Assembly (NCBI GenBank): GCA_903872255.1
Contig: CAIQJW010000037.1
Location: 1 to 15,696, forward strand
Source: an uncultured delta proteobacterium
GTDB lineage: Bacteria; Desulfobacterota; Syntrophorhabdia; Syntrophorhabdales; Syntrophorhabdaceae
Direction: 5' to 3'
Length of the DNA: 15,696 nt
Shown in pieces: positions 1 to 7,694 of this stretch (positions are counted from its first letter, which is position 1; each line of letters opens with the position of its first letter). Under the pieces are notes generated by a model that searched no databases, was not told the origin of the DNA, and saw only the letters and a list, made by a program, of their open reading frames with translations. The position numbers and the translations under genes are program-made.

Positions 1-6
1 ATATCA

Positions 7-22
7 CCCCCCCCCCCCCCCC
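7..22. repeat. Homopolymer tract of 16 C
   Basis: An uninterrupted run of 16 cytosines lies almost at the window edge, upstream of the small reading frames and the sensor kinase. Long C runs can be phase-variable slippage sites, or artefacts at assembly or contig ends. Nothing in the window distinguishes the two. Confidence 0.9.
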
Positions 23-70
23 GAATCTTCTCGTCTTTTATGAGATGCGAGAATTATGAGGAGTCATGGT

Positions 71-139
71 ATGGCAGAGATAAATAATACCGTCAACTTT
101 GAACAACTTTTTCAATTGAAGACAGTTAAAGAGGTTTGA
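71..139 (+). CDS. Possible 22-residue upstream ORF (leader peptide or remnant)
   Basis: This is a short ATG frame of 22 codons ending in TGA, with a GAGGAG Shine-Dalgarno-like sequence 7-8 bases before the ATG. One base after its stop, a second tiny ATG frame (141-179, 12 codons) begins. The second frame's TGA overlaps the GTG proposed as the kinase start (GTGA). The tandem arrangement would allow translational coupling into the kinase gene. The peptide is not recognised and has no visible domain. It could equally be chance, or the tail of a degraded gene, since its frame is open back to a stop at 41-43. Existence as a real gene is doubtful. Confidence 0.2.
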   Translation: MAEINNTVNFEQLFQLKTVKEV

Positions 140-175
140 AATGTGTTCAAAAGGTGCTGTGCAGAAGGAGGCCAG

Positions 176-3100
176 GTGAAAGATCCATCCAAGGCGAACA
201 CAGAACTGATCACTGAAAATGCCTTCCTAAAACAGCAAATCAAAGAATTGGAACAAAGGGAAACAGACCTCAGGAAGGCGCAGGGTTCGCTGCAGGAGAC
301 CAAAGAGAAATACCATTCCCTCTTCGAGAACGCCATCGAAGGTATTTTTGAGACAACTGCCGATGGTCGTTTACTGAGCGCCAACCCTGCCCTTGCCCAT
401 ATTTTCGGCTATGCATCACCTGCGGACCTGATGGCTTCGGTGACAGATATAGGTAAACAGTTTTATATCAGCCGCGAAGAACGCGATGATCAATTGCGCT
501 TGATCGATGAAAGGGGAGAGCAGACAAACTTTGAAGCCCGGCTGCAACGCAAAGACGGAAGCACCTGCTGGGTTTCGATAAATGCTCGACTTGTCCGGAA
601 TGATGCAGGCGAGCCATTGCATTATGAGGGCTTCATGAGTGACATCACCCTCCGCAAGCAGGAGCAGGAGCAGGAGTCGATATTGTCATTGCAACACTTT
701 TCCCGGTCTACGTATGATGCTCTTCTGTTTAATATTTGTGTAGTGGATAAAGATGGGACCATCCAGAGCGTTAATCACGCCTGGCGAGAATTTGCCGAAG
801 CAAACCCGCCCTGCCCGCCAAATCATTGGCTGGGTTCAAATTATTTTGATATTTGTAGAAATGCCGGCGGAAATGATGCAGAAGAAGCAAATTCATTTGC
901 AGAGGGAATTCGTGCAGTGCTGCACGGCGAACGTGAACAGTTCATGCTGGAATATCCATGCCACTCTCCTACCGAGAAACGCTGGTTCATCGGACGAGCG
1001 ACGCGCTTGCCGGGCATTGAGCCTGTACACATGGTTGTTGCCCATGAGAACATCACCGAACGCAAGATAGCAGAATTACATCGGGATCAGCAATTGGTTT
1101 TTGCCAAGGCATTAAACGAAATAGATGAAGTTATTATTACCAATGATAATTCTGAAGATACATTAGAAAATACTAACTGCATTATCGGCAAAACCCTGCA
1201 ATTAGATCGGGCATTAATTTACGATGTATCATTTGAGAAGAACCGCATTACCGGTCTGTGCGAATGGTTAAAAACGGATCACCCGGATATTGCACCTACA
1301 AAAAATGAATACCCGCTGGATATGTTTTTGAGCCCCTTTACGGAAATAAGGAAAACCAAGAAACATCTTGAAAGTCATTTCAATACAGTGAATGAGCATT
1401 TTATCGAAGACGGATCAGGAAAAATACTGCATGAGCAAATGAATATCAAAAGCTTAATCTGGTATCCCTTTGCCTTTGATGAACACGGATACTATGCATT
1501 TACCTTAAATCAGATCCTGGAACAGAGAAACTGGACACAGGAAGAGATTGCTTTTCTTGGATCTGCAGCAAAACAGGTTAGTCTGGCACTGATTAAAATA
1601 AGGCTGCTCGAAGAACGGAAGCATGCTGAAGAGGCACTGCAAAAGGCGCACGATGAACTGGAACAACGGGTGGTGGAACGGACAAAGAAACTTGAGGAGA
1701 GCGAAGAACACTTTCGAGCCATTGCCGATTATACATACGACTGGGAAAGCTGGGTAGGATCGGATGGAAAATTGATCTGGGTTAATCCCGGAGTTGAGCG
1801 CTTAACAGGATATTCGGTGGAGGAGTGTCTCGCCATGAGCGATTTCCCCACACCTATTTTCGATGAATCCGACCATGAAAGAATGACCCGGATCTTTACA
1901 GAAGTAGTTCAGGGGGCAAGTTACAGCAAAGTCCAGTTCTGTATTCGATGTAAAGATGGGGGTACAAAGTGGGGGGAGGTATCATGCCAACCCATCTATA
2001 ACGCCAGCGGAACTAACATAGGACATCGTTCAAGCGTTCGCGACATCACCGAGCGCAGACAGGCGGAAGCAGCGCTGCCGGAGAGCGAGGAGCAATATCG
2101 TATACTTTTCGAATCGGCGTCGGACGCGCTTTTCTTGAACGCCTTAGATACGGGTCTGGTCATTAATGCCAACAGAATCGCCACAGAACTATACGGCTAC
2201 GATCGAGATGAGTTGCTCACCAAGAAGAGTTCGGAATTGTCGGCGGAACCAGAGGAGACACAACGACGCATCAATGAGGCACGGACAATCCCCGATCAAC
2301 TCATAAAAATCCCAATGCGCCTTCATCGCAAGAAAGATGGGACCGTTTTTCCCGTCGATATCACGGCTCGGACTATTAGCGTGAAAGGCCGGCCGATCCT
2401 CTTCTCTGCTGTCCGCGACATCACCGAGCGCAAACACATGGAAGAAGAACTTCTCCGTGTCCAGAAGCTGGAGTCCCTCGGCATCCTGGCAGGCGGCATT
2501 GCCCATGATTTCAACAACCTTATGACGGTTGTCCTGGGGAATGTTCAGCTGGCCATGATGGGGCTGCCGGCAAATCATATATCATACCCTCTCCTCAGGG
2601 TTGTTTTGCAATCTGTCGAACAGACCAAGGATCTTACCAGCCGCCTTATCACCTTCTCAAAAGGAGGCTATCCCGTTAAACAGATAAGTGATGTTTCGGG
2701 AGTTCTTCAGAAAGTAATACGGAAGATGGTCAAAGGAACCGGTGTCCGGGTCGCCTTCGACATTGAAAAAGACCTCTGGTCTGCTAAAGTGGATGAAAAC
2801 CAGATAAGGCAGGTCTTTTATAACCTTACCATGAATGCTATTGAGGCCATGCCCGAAGACGGAACTCTCACTGTACAGGCGGGAAACACAGAGATAGACA
2901 ATACAAATAGTCTTCCCCTGCGGGAAGGATCATACCTCAGAATCGTCTTTGCCGATAATGGTAAAGGAATCGCTGAAGAAAACCTTGTCCGTATCTTTGA
3001 TCCCTACTTTACCACAAAAGGTATGGGGGCCAATAAGGGTGTGGGGTTGGGCCTGTCAGTCTGTTATTCAGTGCTCGAGAAACACGATGGCCATATCGCT

Positions 3101-3589
3101 GTTACATCCAAACCGGAGGAAGGGACCGCATTCACCCTCTATCTCCCCATACTGGCCGAGAAGGCACATACGGCAAAGATAGAACAAACAGCTTTTTCTT
3201 CTTCCTCGAACCGGGTACTCATCATGGAAGATGAGATACATGTCCGCACATTGGAACGGGCCTTTCTGGAAGAGCTTGGATTCGAGGTGACAGAAACCGG
3301 AGATGGACAGGAAGCCATTGACCGCTATAAAGAGGCCCTTCTCTTAAACAACCGTTTCGGCCTGGTGATTCTGGACCTTACGGTACGCGATGGTATGGGC
3401 GGACAGTTAACCATGGAGGAGCTGCTGAAGGAAGATCCATCCGTTAAGGCCATCATTACGTCAGGCTACGTGGATGAACCGGTGGTAGAACACTACAAAG
3501 ATTATGGCTTCCAAGGAGCCCTGGGGAAACCTTTTAGTCTTGAGGAATTTGGTGAAATGGTAAAAATGGTTATAGGCACGGAGCCATAA
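176..3589 (+). CDS. Multi-PAS/GAF hybrid sensor histidine kinase with receiver domain
   Basis: This is a hybrid two-component sensor kinase of 1137 residues that probably autophosphorylates on His and passes the phosphate to its own receiver. Order from this start: N-terminal coiled coil (about 8-46), PAS (47-162), PAS (178-297), GAF-like domain (308-478), coiled coil (478-512), PAS (512-628), PAS (638-752), HisKA with His777 in AGGIAHDFNN, and HATPase with N-box Asn887, G1 Asp927 and GVGLGLSV near 955-962. The receiver follows, with phosphoacceptor Asp1067 in VILDLT and Lys1118 in GKPF. No transmembrane segment or signal peptide is seen, so it should be cytoplasmic and sense an internal cue. 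The GTG at 176 was chosen because AAGGAGG lies 4 bases upstream. An alternative GTG at 143 adds 11 residues. No separate response regulator or HPt gene is adjacent, so the ligand and output are unknown. The His-Asp-Phe-Asn-Asn type of HisKA is common in Deltaproteobacteria. Confidence 0.93.
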   Translation: MKDPSKANTELITENAFLKQQIKELEQRETDLRKAQGSLQETKEKYHSLFENAIEGIFETTADGRLLSANPALAHIFGYASPADLMASVTDIGKQFYISREERDDQLRLIDERGEQTNFEARLQRKDGSTCWVSINARLVRNDAGEPLHYEGFMSDITLRKQEQEQESILSLQHFSRSTYDALLFNICVVDKDGTIQSVNHAWREFAEANPPCPPNHWLGSNYFDICRNAGGNDAEEANSFAEGIRAVLHGEREQFMLEYPCHSPTEKRWFIGRATRLPGIEPVHMVVAHENITERKIAELHRDQQLVFAKALNEIDEVIITNDNSEDTLENTNCIIGKTLQLDRALIYDVSFEKNRITGLCEWLKTDHPDIAPTKNEYPLDMFLSPFTEIRKTKKHLESHFNTVNEHFIEDGSGKILHEQMNIKSLIWYPFAFDEHGYYAFTLNQILEQRNWTQEEIAFLGSAAKQVSLALIKIRLLEERKHAEEALQKAHDELEQRVVERTKKLEESEEHFRAIADYTYDWESWVGSDGKLIWVNPGVERLTGYSVEECLAMSDFPTPIFDESDHERMTRIFTEVVQGASYSKVQFCIRCKDGGTKWGEVSCQPIYNASGTNIGHRSSVRDITERRQAEAALPESEEQYRILFESASDALFLNALDTGLVINANRIATELYGYDRDELLTKKSSELSAEPEETQRRINEARTIPDQLIKIPMRLHRKKDGTVFPVDITARTISVKGRPILFSAVRDITERKHMEEELLRVQKLESLGILAGGIAHDFNNLMTVVLGNVQLAMMGLPANHISYPLLRVVLQSVEQTKDLTSRLITFSKGGYPVKQISDVSGVLQKVIRKMVKGTGVRVAFDIEKDLWSAKVDENQIRQVFYNLTMNAIEAMPEDGTLTVQAGNTEIDNTNSLPLREGSYLRIVFADNGKGIAEENLVRIFDPYFTTKGMGANKGVGLGLSVCYSVLEKHDGHIAVTSKPEEGTAFTLYLPILAEKAHTAKIEQTAFSSSSNRVLIMEDEIHVRTLERAFLEELGFEVTETGDGQEAIDRYKEALLLNNRFGLVILDLTVRDGMGGQLTMEELLKEDPSVKAIITSGYVDEPVVEHYKDYGFQGALGKPFSLEEFGEMVKMVIGTEP

Positions 3590-3706
3590 TGTATTCCCCC
3601 GTTTTATGTGGTAATCGTTGTTTTGTGCGGCATACCATTATGTTTGCTTCGTAAGTGTTATACAACTCTACAGACTGATACTCCAAAACACTCCTAATAA
3701 AATTGC

Positions 3707-3733
3707 TTGACACAATTTAATATCTTATATAGG
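3707..3733 (+). promoter_or_regulatory. Weak candidate promoter for the small RHH-like gene
   Basis: A perfect TTGACA lies at 3707-3712. An AT-rich TTATATAGG segment follows, but the best -10 match (TATAGG, 3728-3733) gives a short 15-base spacer. The rest of the 3590-3762 gap is AT-rich and shows no clear terminator for the kinase gene. The only structure noticed is a weak TGGTA/TACCA inverted repeat. Confidence 0.3.
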
Positions 3734-3762
3734 CGGTTCATTATTTAAGAGAGAGGTGCTTG

Positions 3763-4023
3763 ATGTCAAAGAAAATAAAGTCCATAAACGTTGATGACAA
3801 CACATATGATTCATTAGTTTCTCTCTTCAAGCAATATAAATCCAGCGAGAGCATATCGTCTTTTCTGGACAGGTGTATAAAAGACTTGGAGGGGTATTTG
3901 AGGCAAATGGAAGACATCCTGAAAGATGAGGATCATTTCGAGGAAATAATGAAGAATGTCATTGATAAAACTGTCAAAGGACTGATTCTTCATAAGCCAA
4001 GCACTCAATATCATGATAACTGA
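3763..4023 (+). CDS. Small ribbon-helix-helix-like protein, possible antitoxin or regulator
   Basis: The protein has 86 residues and no family I can name with certainty. The N-terminus has the pattern of a ribbon-helix-helix DNA-binding fold. A short beta strand (KSINVDD) is followed by a helix (NTYDSLVSLFKQYK) and a second helix opened by ESISSFLDRCIK, as in MetJ/Arc-type repressors and many antitoxins. The rest is a charged helical tail (LRQMEDILKDEDHFEE) that could bind a partner. The ATG at 3763 is preferred over the TTG codon just before it, because GAGAGAGG lies 7 bases upstream. No toxin-like gene is adjacent. Immediately downstream is the remnant of a tyrosine recombinase, so the gene may be mobile-element cargo. 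DNA binding and antitoxin function are inferences from the pattern only. Confidence 0.6.
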   Translation: MSKKIKSINVDDNTYDSLVSLFKQYKSSESISSFLDRCIKDLEGYLRQMEDILKDEDHFEEIMKNVIDKTVKGLILHKPSTQYHDN

Positions 4024-4256
4024 CCTCCGATGTCAATGTATGCCTTTATGAAGGCACCAGGCACAGCTTCGGAAGTCAGTTGATTGAAAAAGCTGATGTG
4101 TCTATCGTCAAAGAACTTATGGGACATAGCAGCATCAAGACAACGGAAAAATATCTTCATATGAAGGTCGAAAAGCTGAAAGACGTGGTCAATTCTCGGG
4201 GCAAAATCAGAATGGTAAATAGAAGTGATTTAGAAGTGAGTTTCGTTAATGATTAA
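4020..4256 (+). pseudogene. Tyrosine recombinase (phage-type integrase), C-terminal remnant
   Basis: The plus frame read from 4020 to the TAA at 4254-4256 encodes the end of a tyrosine recombinase catalytic domain. It contains LYEGTRHSFGSQLIE, with the Arg of the HxxR box (here T-R-H-S), then VKELMGHSSIKTTEKYLH, which carries the conserved Gly-His and the likely nucleophilic Tyr. A basic tail follows. The frame opens only after a stop at 4017-4019 and has no start codon with a ribosome site. The whole N-terminal and central part, including the first catalytic Arg, is absent upstream, where the small RHH-like gene lies instead. It is therefore a 5'-truncated, inactive relic. It points toward tRNA-Leu and ends 26 bases from that gene's 3' end, the usual place for integrases of tRNA-targeting islands. 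About 78 codons remain, against roughly 300-400 in an intact enzyme. Confidence 0.85.
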
Positions 4257-4282
4257 CACAATAAATACGGGTGTTTATATAA

Positions 4283-4364
4283 TGCCGAAGGCGGGATTTG
4301 AACCCGCACGAGTCTCCCCGCCACCCCCTCAAGATGGTGTGTCTGCCACTTCCACCACTTCGGC
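4283..4364 (-). tRNA. tRNA-Leu (anticodon GAG)
   Basis: The minus strand folds as a class II tRNA. The acceptor arms are GCCGAAG and CTTCGGC with discriminator A. The D-arm region is TGGTGGAAGTGGCAGA. The anticodon stem CCATC/GGTGG encloses loop TTGAGGG with anticodon GAG. A long variable arm follows, and the T arm is GCGGG-TTCAAAT-CCCGC. The 3' CCA is not encoded (the next bases are TT), so a nucleotidyltransferase must add it. The 5' end lies 8 bases after the secG stop on the same strand, so the tRNA is probably cut from the gap-pgk-tpiA-secG transcript. Its 3' side faces the recombinase remnant. Confidence 0.96.
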
Positions 4365-4372
4365 ATTCTTGA

Positions 4373-4693
4373 TCATTTCGTTCCTTGAGCGGGAGCGCTC
4401 GGCTGAACCGGCGCGGGAGCGCTCTGCCGAGTCTCAACAGGTATGCTTCTTATGCTGCTCCCCTTACGACTGTAAGTATACGCAAGCACTAAACTTGTCA
4501 ACATAAAAACAACGGCTGCTATTGTTGTTAATTTCGTCATAAAACTCGACGATCCGGAACTGCCGAAAAGCGTCTGGCTTGAACCGCCGCCGAAGGCAGC
4601 GCCAATGTCAGATCCACGCCCTGTCTGCAATAATACGATCAGAATAAGGCCGATCGCTATAATAATATGAATTATCCCGATTACTATGGTCAT
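4373..4693 (-). CDS. secG: Protein translocase subunit SecG
   Basis: SecG is the small accessory subunit of the SecYEG channel in the inner membrane and helps SecA-driven export. The 106-residue protein has the family layout. A first hydrophobic helix (about 3-21) is followed by the conserved QTGRGSDIGAAFGGGSSQTLFG loop, here cited as two parts, QTGRGSDIG and GGGSSQTLFG. A second helix (about 52-72) follows, then a Pro/Ala/Ser-rich tail with the repeated pattern PSAPA/APVQPSAPA. The tail is encoded by two near copies of GCGGGAGCGCTC. The ATG overlaps the tpiA stop (ATGA), and GGAG lies 8 bases upstream inside tpiA, which indicates translational coupling. It is followed at once by tRNA-Leu. 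Identification is firm. Confidence 0.95.
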   Translation of the reverse strand: MTIVIGIIHIIIAIGLILIVLLQTGRGSDIGAAFGGGSSQTLFGSSGSSSFMTKLTTIAAVVFMLTSLVLAYTYSRKGSSIRSIPVETRQSAPAPVQPSAPAQGTK

Positions 4694-5451
4694 TTATTTT
4701 TCTCCAATGCGCGGCTTATTATACCAAGAAAGTTTTCAGATTTCAAGGATGCACCACCAACAAGTGCACCATTTATGTTCTTCATGGTAATTAATTCGCC
4801 GAAATTATCTTGAGTAACGGAACCGCCATAGAGAATTTTCACATCCAAAGCCGGGCTGCCATACACATCTGAAAGGATATTCCTAATAAATTCATGTACT
4901 TCCTCGGCTTCAACGGATGTAGCATTTTTTCCGGTGCCAATTGCCCAGACCGGCTCGTACGCGATCGTGATACTTGTAAGGTCTGCTATGCCGGCGAGTG
5001 CTTTCTTTACCTGTATGCCGACAACGAACTCCGTGATCCCCGCCTCGTGCTCTTCATCGGTCTCACCAACGCAGATTATAGGCTTCAGGTCGGCAGCAAG
5101 GCATTTCTTTACCTTTAAGTTCACGTTTTCATCAGTTTCGTGAAAATATTTCCGCCGCTCCGAATGCCCGATTATCGCATACGTGCAGCCGGCATCCTTG
5201 AGCATAGCCGGGGATATCTCGCCTGTGTAGGCCCCCTTGTCCTCAAAAAAGATATTCTGGGAAGCCAGGGTGACCGGGGTGTCCTTTATAACATCATAAA
5301 CGCTTTTCAGGACAGTAAATGACGGCGCCAGAACCACTTCGCCTTTTCCGGCAATATCCGGCAAACCGGCGATTATCCCCTTTGCAAGCGCCTGTCCTTC
5401 GGCCGCAGTGTTGTTCATCTTCCAGTTTCCGGCTACCATCCACATTGCCAT
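4690..5451 (-). CDS. tpiA: Triosephosphate isomerase
   Basis: The enzyme interconverts dihydroxyacetone phosphate and glyceraldehyde 3-phosphate in glycolysis and gluconeogenesis, in the cytosol. The 253-residue product has the normal length and all key residues: Asn9 and Lys11 in AGNWKMN, His96 in IIGHSERR, and catalytic Glu166 in AYEPVWAIGTGK, whose end forms the mobile phosphate loop. The C-terminal phosphate-binding motifs YGGSV and GALVGGASL are also present. The frame is open further upstream, but the ATG at 5451 is the start: it gives the family N-terminus, begins one base after the pgk stop, and has GGAGGG 4 bases upstream within the end of pgk. Its stop overlaps the secG start. It is the third gene of the gap-pgk-tpiA-secG unit. 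Confidence 0.97.
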   Translation of the reverse strand: MAMWMVAGNWKMNNTAAEGQALAKGIIAGLPDIAGKGEVVLAPSFTVLKSVYDVIKDTPVTLASQNIFFEDKGAYTGEISPAMLKDAGCTYAIIGHSERRKYFHETDENVNLKVKKCLAADLKPIICVGETDEEHEAGITEFVVGIQVKKALAGIADLTSITIAYEPVWAIGTGKNATSVEAEEVHEFIRNILSDVYGSPALDVKILYGGSVTQDNFGELITMKNINGALVGGASLKSENFLGIISRALEKNK

Positions 5452-5452
5452 T

Positions 5453-6640
5453 TTACCCTCCACAGCGTTCAAGCGCCTCGACGGCCGGCATCGTCTTACC
5501 TTCGAGCATCTCGAGGAATGCACCGCCTCCCGTCGAAATATACGAGATCTTATCGCTCACGCCTGCCTTGTGCACGGCAGAATCTGTGTCGCCTCCCCCA
5601 ATGATGGAAAGCGCACCGGACTCGGCGACATCCCGTGCGAGCCCGAACGTGCCCTTGCTGAAAGCCTCGAGTTCAAACATGCCCATCGGGCCGTTCCACA
5701 CTATCGTTTTCGCTTCCTTGACCGCATTGCCGAAGATCTTTTGAGTCTCAGGCCCTATGTCAAGGCCCATCGCTTCTTTCGGTATACTATCGACCGCGCA
5801 CGTCGTGACTACAGCACCGGCCTCGGCTTTATCTGCGATGAGACAATCCACGGGCAAAAGTATTTTCACATTTTTAGACCGTGCTTTTTCCATGATGCTT
5901 TTCGCTTTATCCAGCATGTCAGGCTCGCAGATCGATCTGCCGATCTCCTTGCCCATGGCCTTTAAAAATGTAAACGCCATGCCTCCGCCGATTATCAGCA
6001 TATTGACCGTGTCGACAAGGTTCTCGAGAACACCGATCTTGTCGGAGACCTTTGCTCCCCCGATAATGGCAGCGAGCGGCCTTGCCGGGTCCTTCATTGC
6101 CTTATTAAAATAGTCGATCTCATCCGTGAGGAGAAAACCTGCAGCACAGGTCTTAACAGCTTCGGTGATCGCCGAATTCGAGGCTGCCTTCCTATGGGCC
6201 ACCGCAAAGGCATCATCAATGTATACATCGGCCAGTTCGGCAAGTTGCCGGGCAAATTCCGGATCGTTCTTCTCGTCGCCCATATGGAACCTCAAGTTTT
6301 CAAGCAGGATGACATCGCCCGGTTTCATGGCATGAACCGCCGCCAGCGCCTTGTCGCCAATGCAGTCATCCACGAACGGCACATTTTTCCCGAGCATATC
6401 CGATAAGATCACGGCACACGGCTTCAAGGTGAGCTTATCGACCCTCTGCCCTTTTGGACGGCCCATATGAGAAATGAGGACCAATTTCGAGCCTTTTTCC
6501 ATGCAATATCTGATCGTGCGAAGATGGGCTTTGATCCTGGTCGTATCCGTGACATTGCCGGCCGCATCGACGGGTACGTTAAAATCGACACGCATAAGCA
6601 CATTCTTTCCTGAGATATCAACTTGATCGATCGACTTCAT
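5453..6640 (-). CDS. pgk: Phosphoglycerate kinase
   Basis: The enzyme transfers phosphate from 1,3-bisphosphoglycerate to ADP, making ATP and 3-phosphoglycerate, and is reversible in gluconeogenesis. The protein has 395 residues, the usual size for the two-lobed enzyme. Visible signatures are MRVDFNVP, LISHMGRPKG, GGAKVSDKIGVLENL, IIGGGMAFTFLKA, NGPMGMFE, GGGDTDSAV of the nucleotide site, and STGGGAFLEMLEGK near the C-terminus. The ATG at 6640 has AAGGAG 8 bases upstream. It lies 28 bases after the gap stop and one base before tpiA, so the three enzymes can be made in balance from one message. No anomaly was seen. Confidence 0.97.
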   Translation of the reverse strand: MKSIDQVDISGKNVLMRVDFNVPVDAAGNVTDTTRIKAHLRTIRYCMEKGSKLVLISHMGRPKGQRVDKLTLKPCAVILSDMLGKNVPFVDDCIGDKALAAVHAMKPGDVILLENLRFHMGDEKNDPEFARQLAELADVYIDDAFAVAHRKAASNSAITEAVKTCAAGFLLTDEIDYFNKAMKDPARPLAAIIGGAKVSDKIGVLENLVDTVNMLIIGGGMAFTFLKAMGKEIGRSICEPDMLDKAKSIMEKARSKNVKILLPVDCLIADKAEAGAVVTTCAVDSIPKEAMGLDIGPETQKIFGNAVKEAKTIVWNGPMGMFELEAFSKGTFGLARDVAESGALSIIGGGDTDSAVHKAGVSDKISYISTGGGAFLEMLEGKTMPAVEALERCGG

Positions 6641-6668
6641 AGCATTTGCTCCTTCCTGTTTCCGGTTA

Positions 6669-7667
6669 TCATTTCATTACGAACGAGAGAAGATCGAACA
6701 TGCGGTTGGAAAAACCCCATTCATTGTCATACCACGAAAGTATTTTTACCATGTTTCCGCCTATGACCGTCGTATTTTCCATATCAACGATAGACGAATG
6801 GGTATTTCCGTTGAAATCTTTAGATACCAGGGGTTCATCGCAGCAGGCCAGGATCCCTTTCATCGGCCCTTCCGAGTATTCCCTGAATTTCTTGTTGATG
6901 TCTTCCTTGCTAACCTTGGTCGAGAGTGTTGCAACAAAATCGACGAGTGAGACGTTCGGTGTGGGTACCCGTATTGCGAGACCATCCAGTTTGCCTTTCA
7001 GCTCCGGGATGACCTCCGATATTGCCTTTGCCGCACCCGTTGTCGTCGGGATCATAGACAGCGCCGCCGCACGCGCCCGGCGGAGATCTTTGTGAGGCTC
7101 GTCGAGGACAACCTGATCGTTTGTAAATGAATGTATCGTTGTCATCAATCCATATTCAATGCCGAATTCCCTCTGAAGTATCTTCACGACCGGTGCAAGA
7201 CAGTTCGTGGTACACGACCCCATGGAGATGACGTGATGTTTCGTTTTATCATAGACCTCTTCGTTGACCCCGAGGACGAACGTGACATCAGGTCCCTTTG
7301 CCGGTGCGGATATAATAACTTTTTTTGCCCCTGCTTTGAGATGCCGCTCGGCACCGGCGCGGTCGGTAAATTTACCCGTGCTCTCAAGGACGACGTCAAT
7401 GCCGAGATCTTTCCACGGGAGAGATTCCGGCTCCTTCATCGCATATGCCTTGATCTCCTTGCCGTCAATAACAATAGAGTTCTCGGTATACTTAACGTCG
7501 TTCGGCATAATTCCATGTATTGAGTCGTATTTTAATAAGTGGGCGAGAGTCCTGGGATCCGTAAGATCATTAACAGCCACAAATTCAACATCTTTTTTGT
7601 CAAAACCAGCCCGCAGGACAAGTCTGCCAATCCTTCCAAAACCATTAACTGCGACCTTTACGGACAT
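6669..7667 (-). CDS. gap: Type I glyceraldehyde-3-phosphate dehydrogenase (NAD-type)
   Basis: The enzyme oxidises glyceraldehyde 3-phosphate to 1,3-bisphosphoglycerate with phosphate and NAD. The 332-residue protein starts with the Rossmann motif VNGFGRIGR (residues 7-15). Asp34 in VNDLTD is the residue typical of NAD rather than NADP preference. Catalytic Cys152 lies in SCTTN, and His179 in TIHSFTNDQ. Further signatures are the RRARAAALSMIPT and KGILACCDEPLVSKDF segments and the C-terminal WYDNEWGFSNRM. The ATG has GGGGAGG 6 bases upstream. It is the first gene of its unit, behind a well-formed promoter (-35 at 7718-7723) and a leader of about 20 bases. Confidence 0.97.
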   Translation of the reverse strand: MSVKVAVNGFGRIGRLVLRAGFDKKDVEFVAVNDLTDPRTLAHLLKYDSIHGIMPNDVKYTENSIVIDGKEIKAYAMKEPESLPWKDLGIDVVLESTGKFTDRAGAERHLKAGAKKVIISAPAKGPDVTFVLGVNEEVYDKTKHHVISMGSCTTNCLAPVVKILQREFGIEYGLMTTIHSFTNDQVVLDEPHKDLRRARAAALSMIPTTTGAAKAISEVIPELKGKLDGLAIRVPTPNVSLVDFVATLSTKVSKEDINKKFREYSEGPMKGILACCDEPLVSKDFNGNTHSSIVDMENTTVIGGNMVKILSWYDNEWGFSNRMFDLLSFVMK

Positions 7668-7694
7668 AAACGACCTCCCCTTGTTTTTTTAACA

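Noticed and set aside
143..175. N-terminal extension of the kinase from GTG at 143
   Set aside because: The 11 added residues are outside the coiled coil, and AAGGAGG lies inside them just before the GTG at 176. Kept only as an alternative start.
4249..4506. Plus-strand ORF of 85 codons with AGFEPARVSPPPP-like sequence
   Set aside because: It is read antisense through tRNA-Leu and into the end of secG. This peptide pattern is a well-known spurious translation of tRNA-Leu complements.
5452..5523. Upstream extension of triosephosphate isomerase
   Set aside because: The extra residues lie inside pgk and precede the normal family N-terminus. The ATG at 5451 has its own ribosome site.
5319..7692. 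Many long plus-strand ORFs opposite tpiA, pgk and gap
   Set aside because: They are shadows of strongly conserved enzymes on the minus strand, have no ribosome sites or family motifs, and overlap one another.
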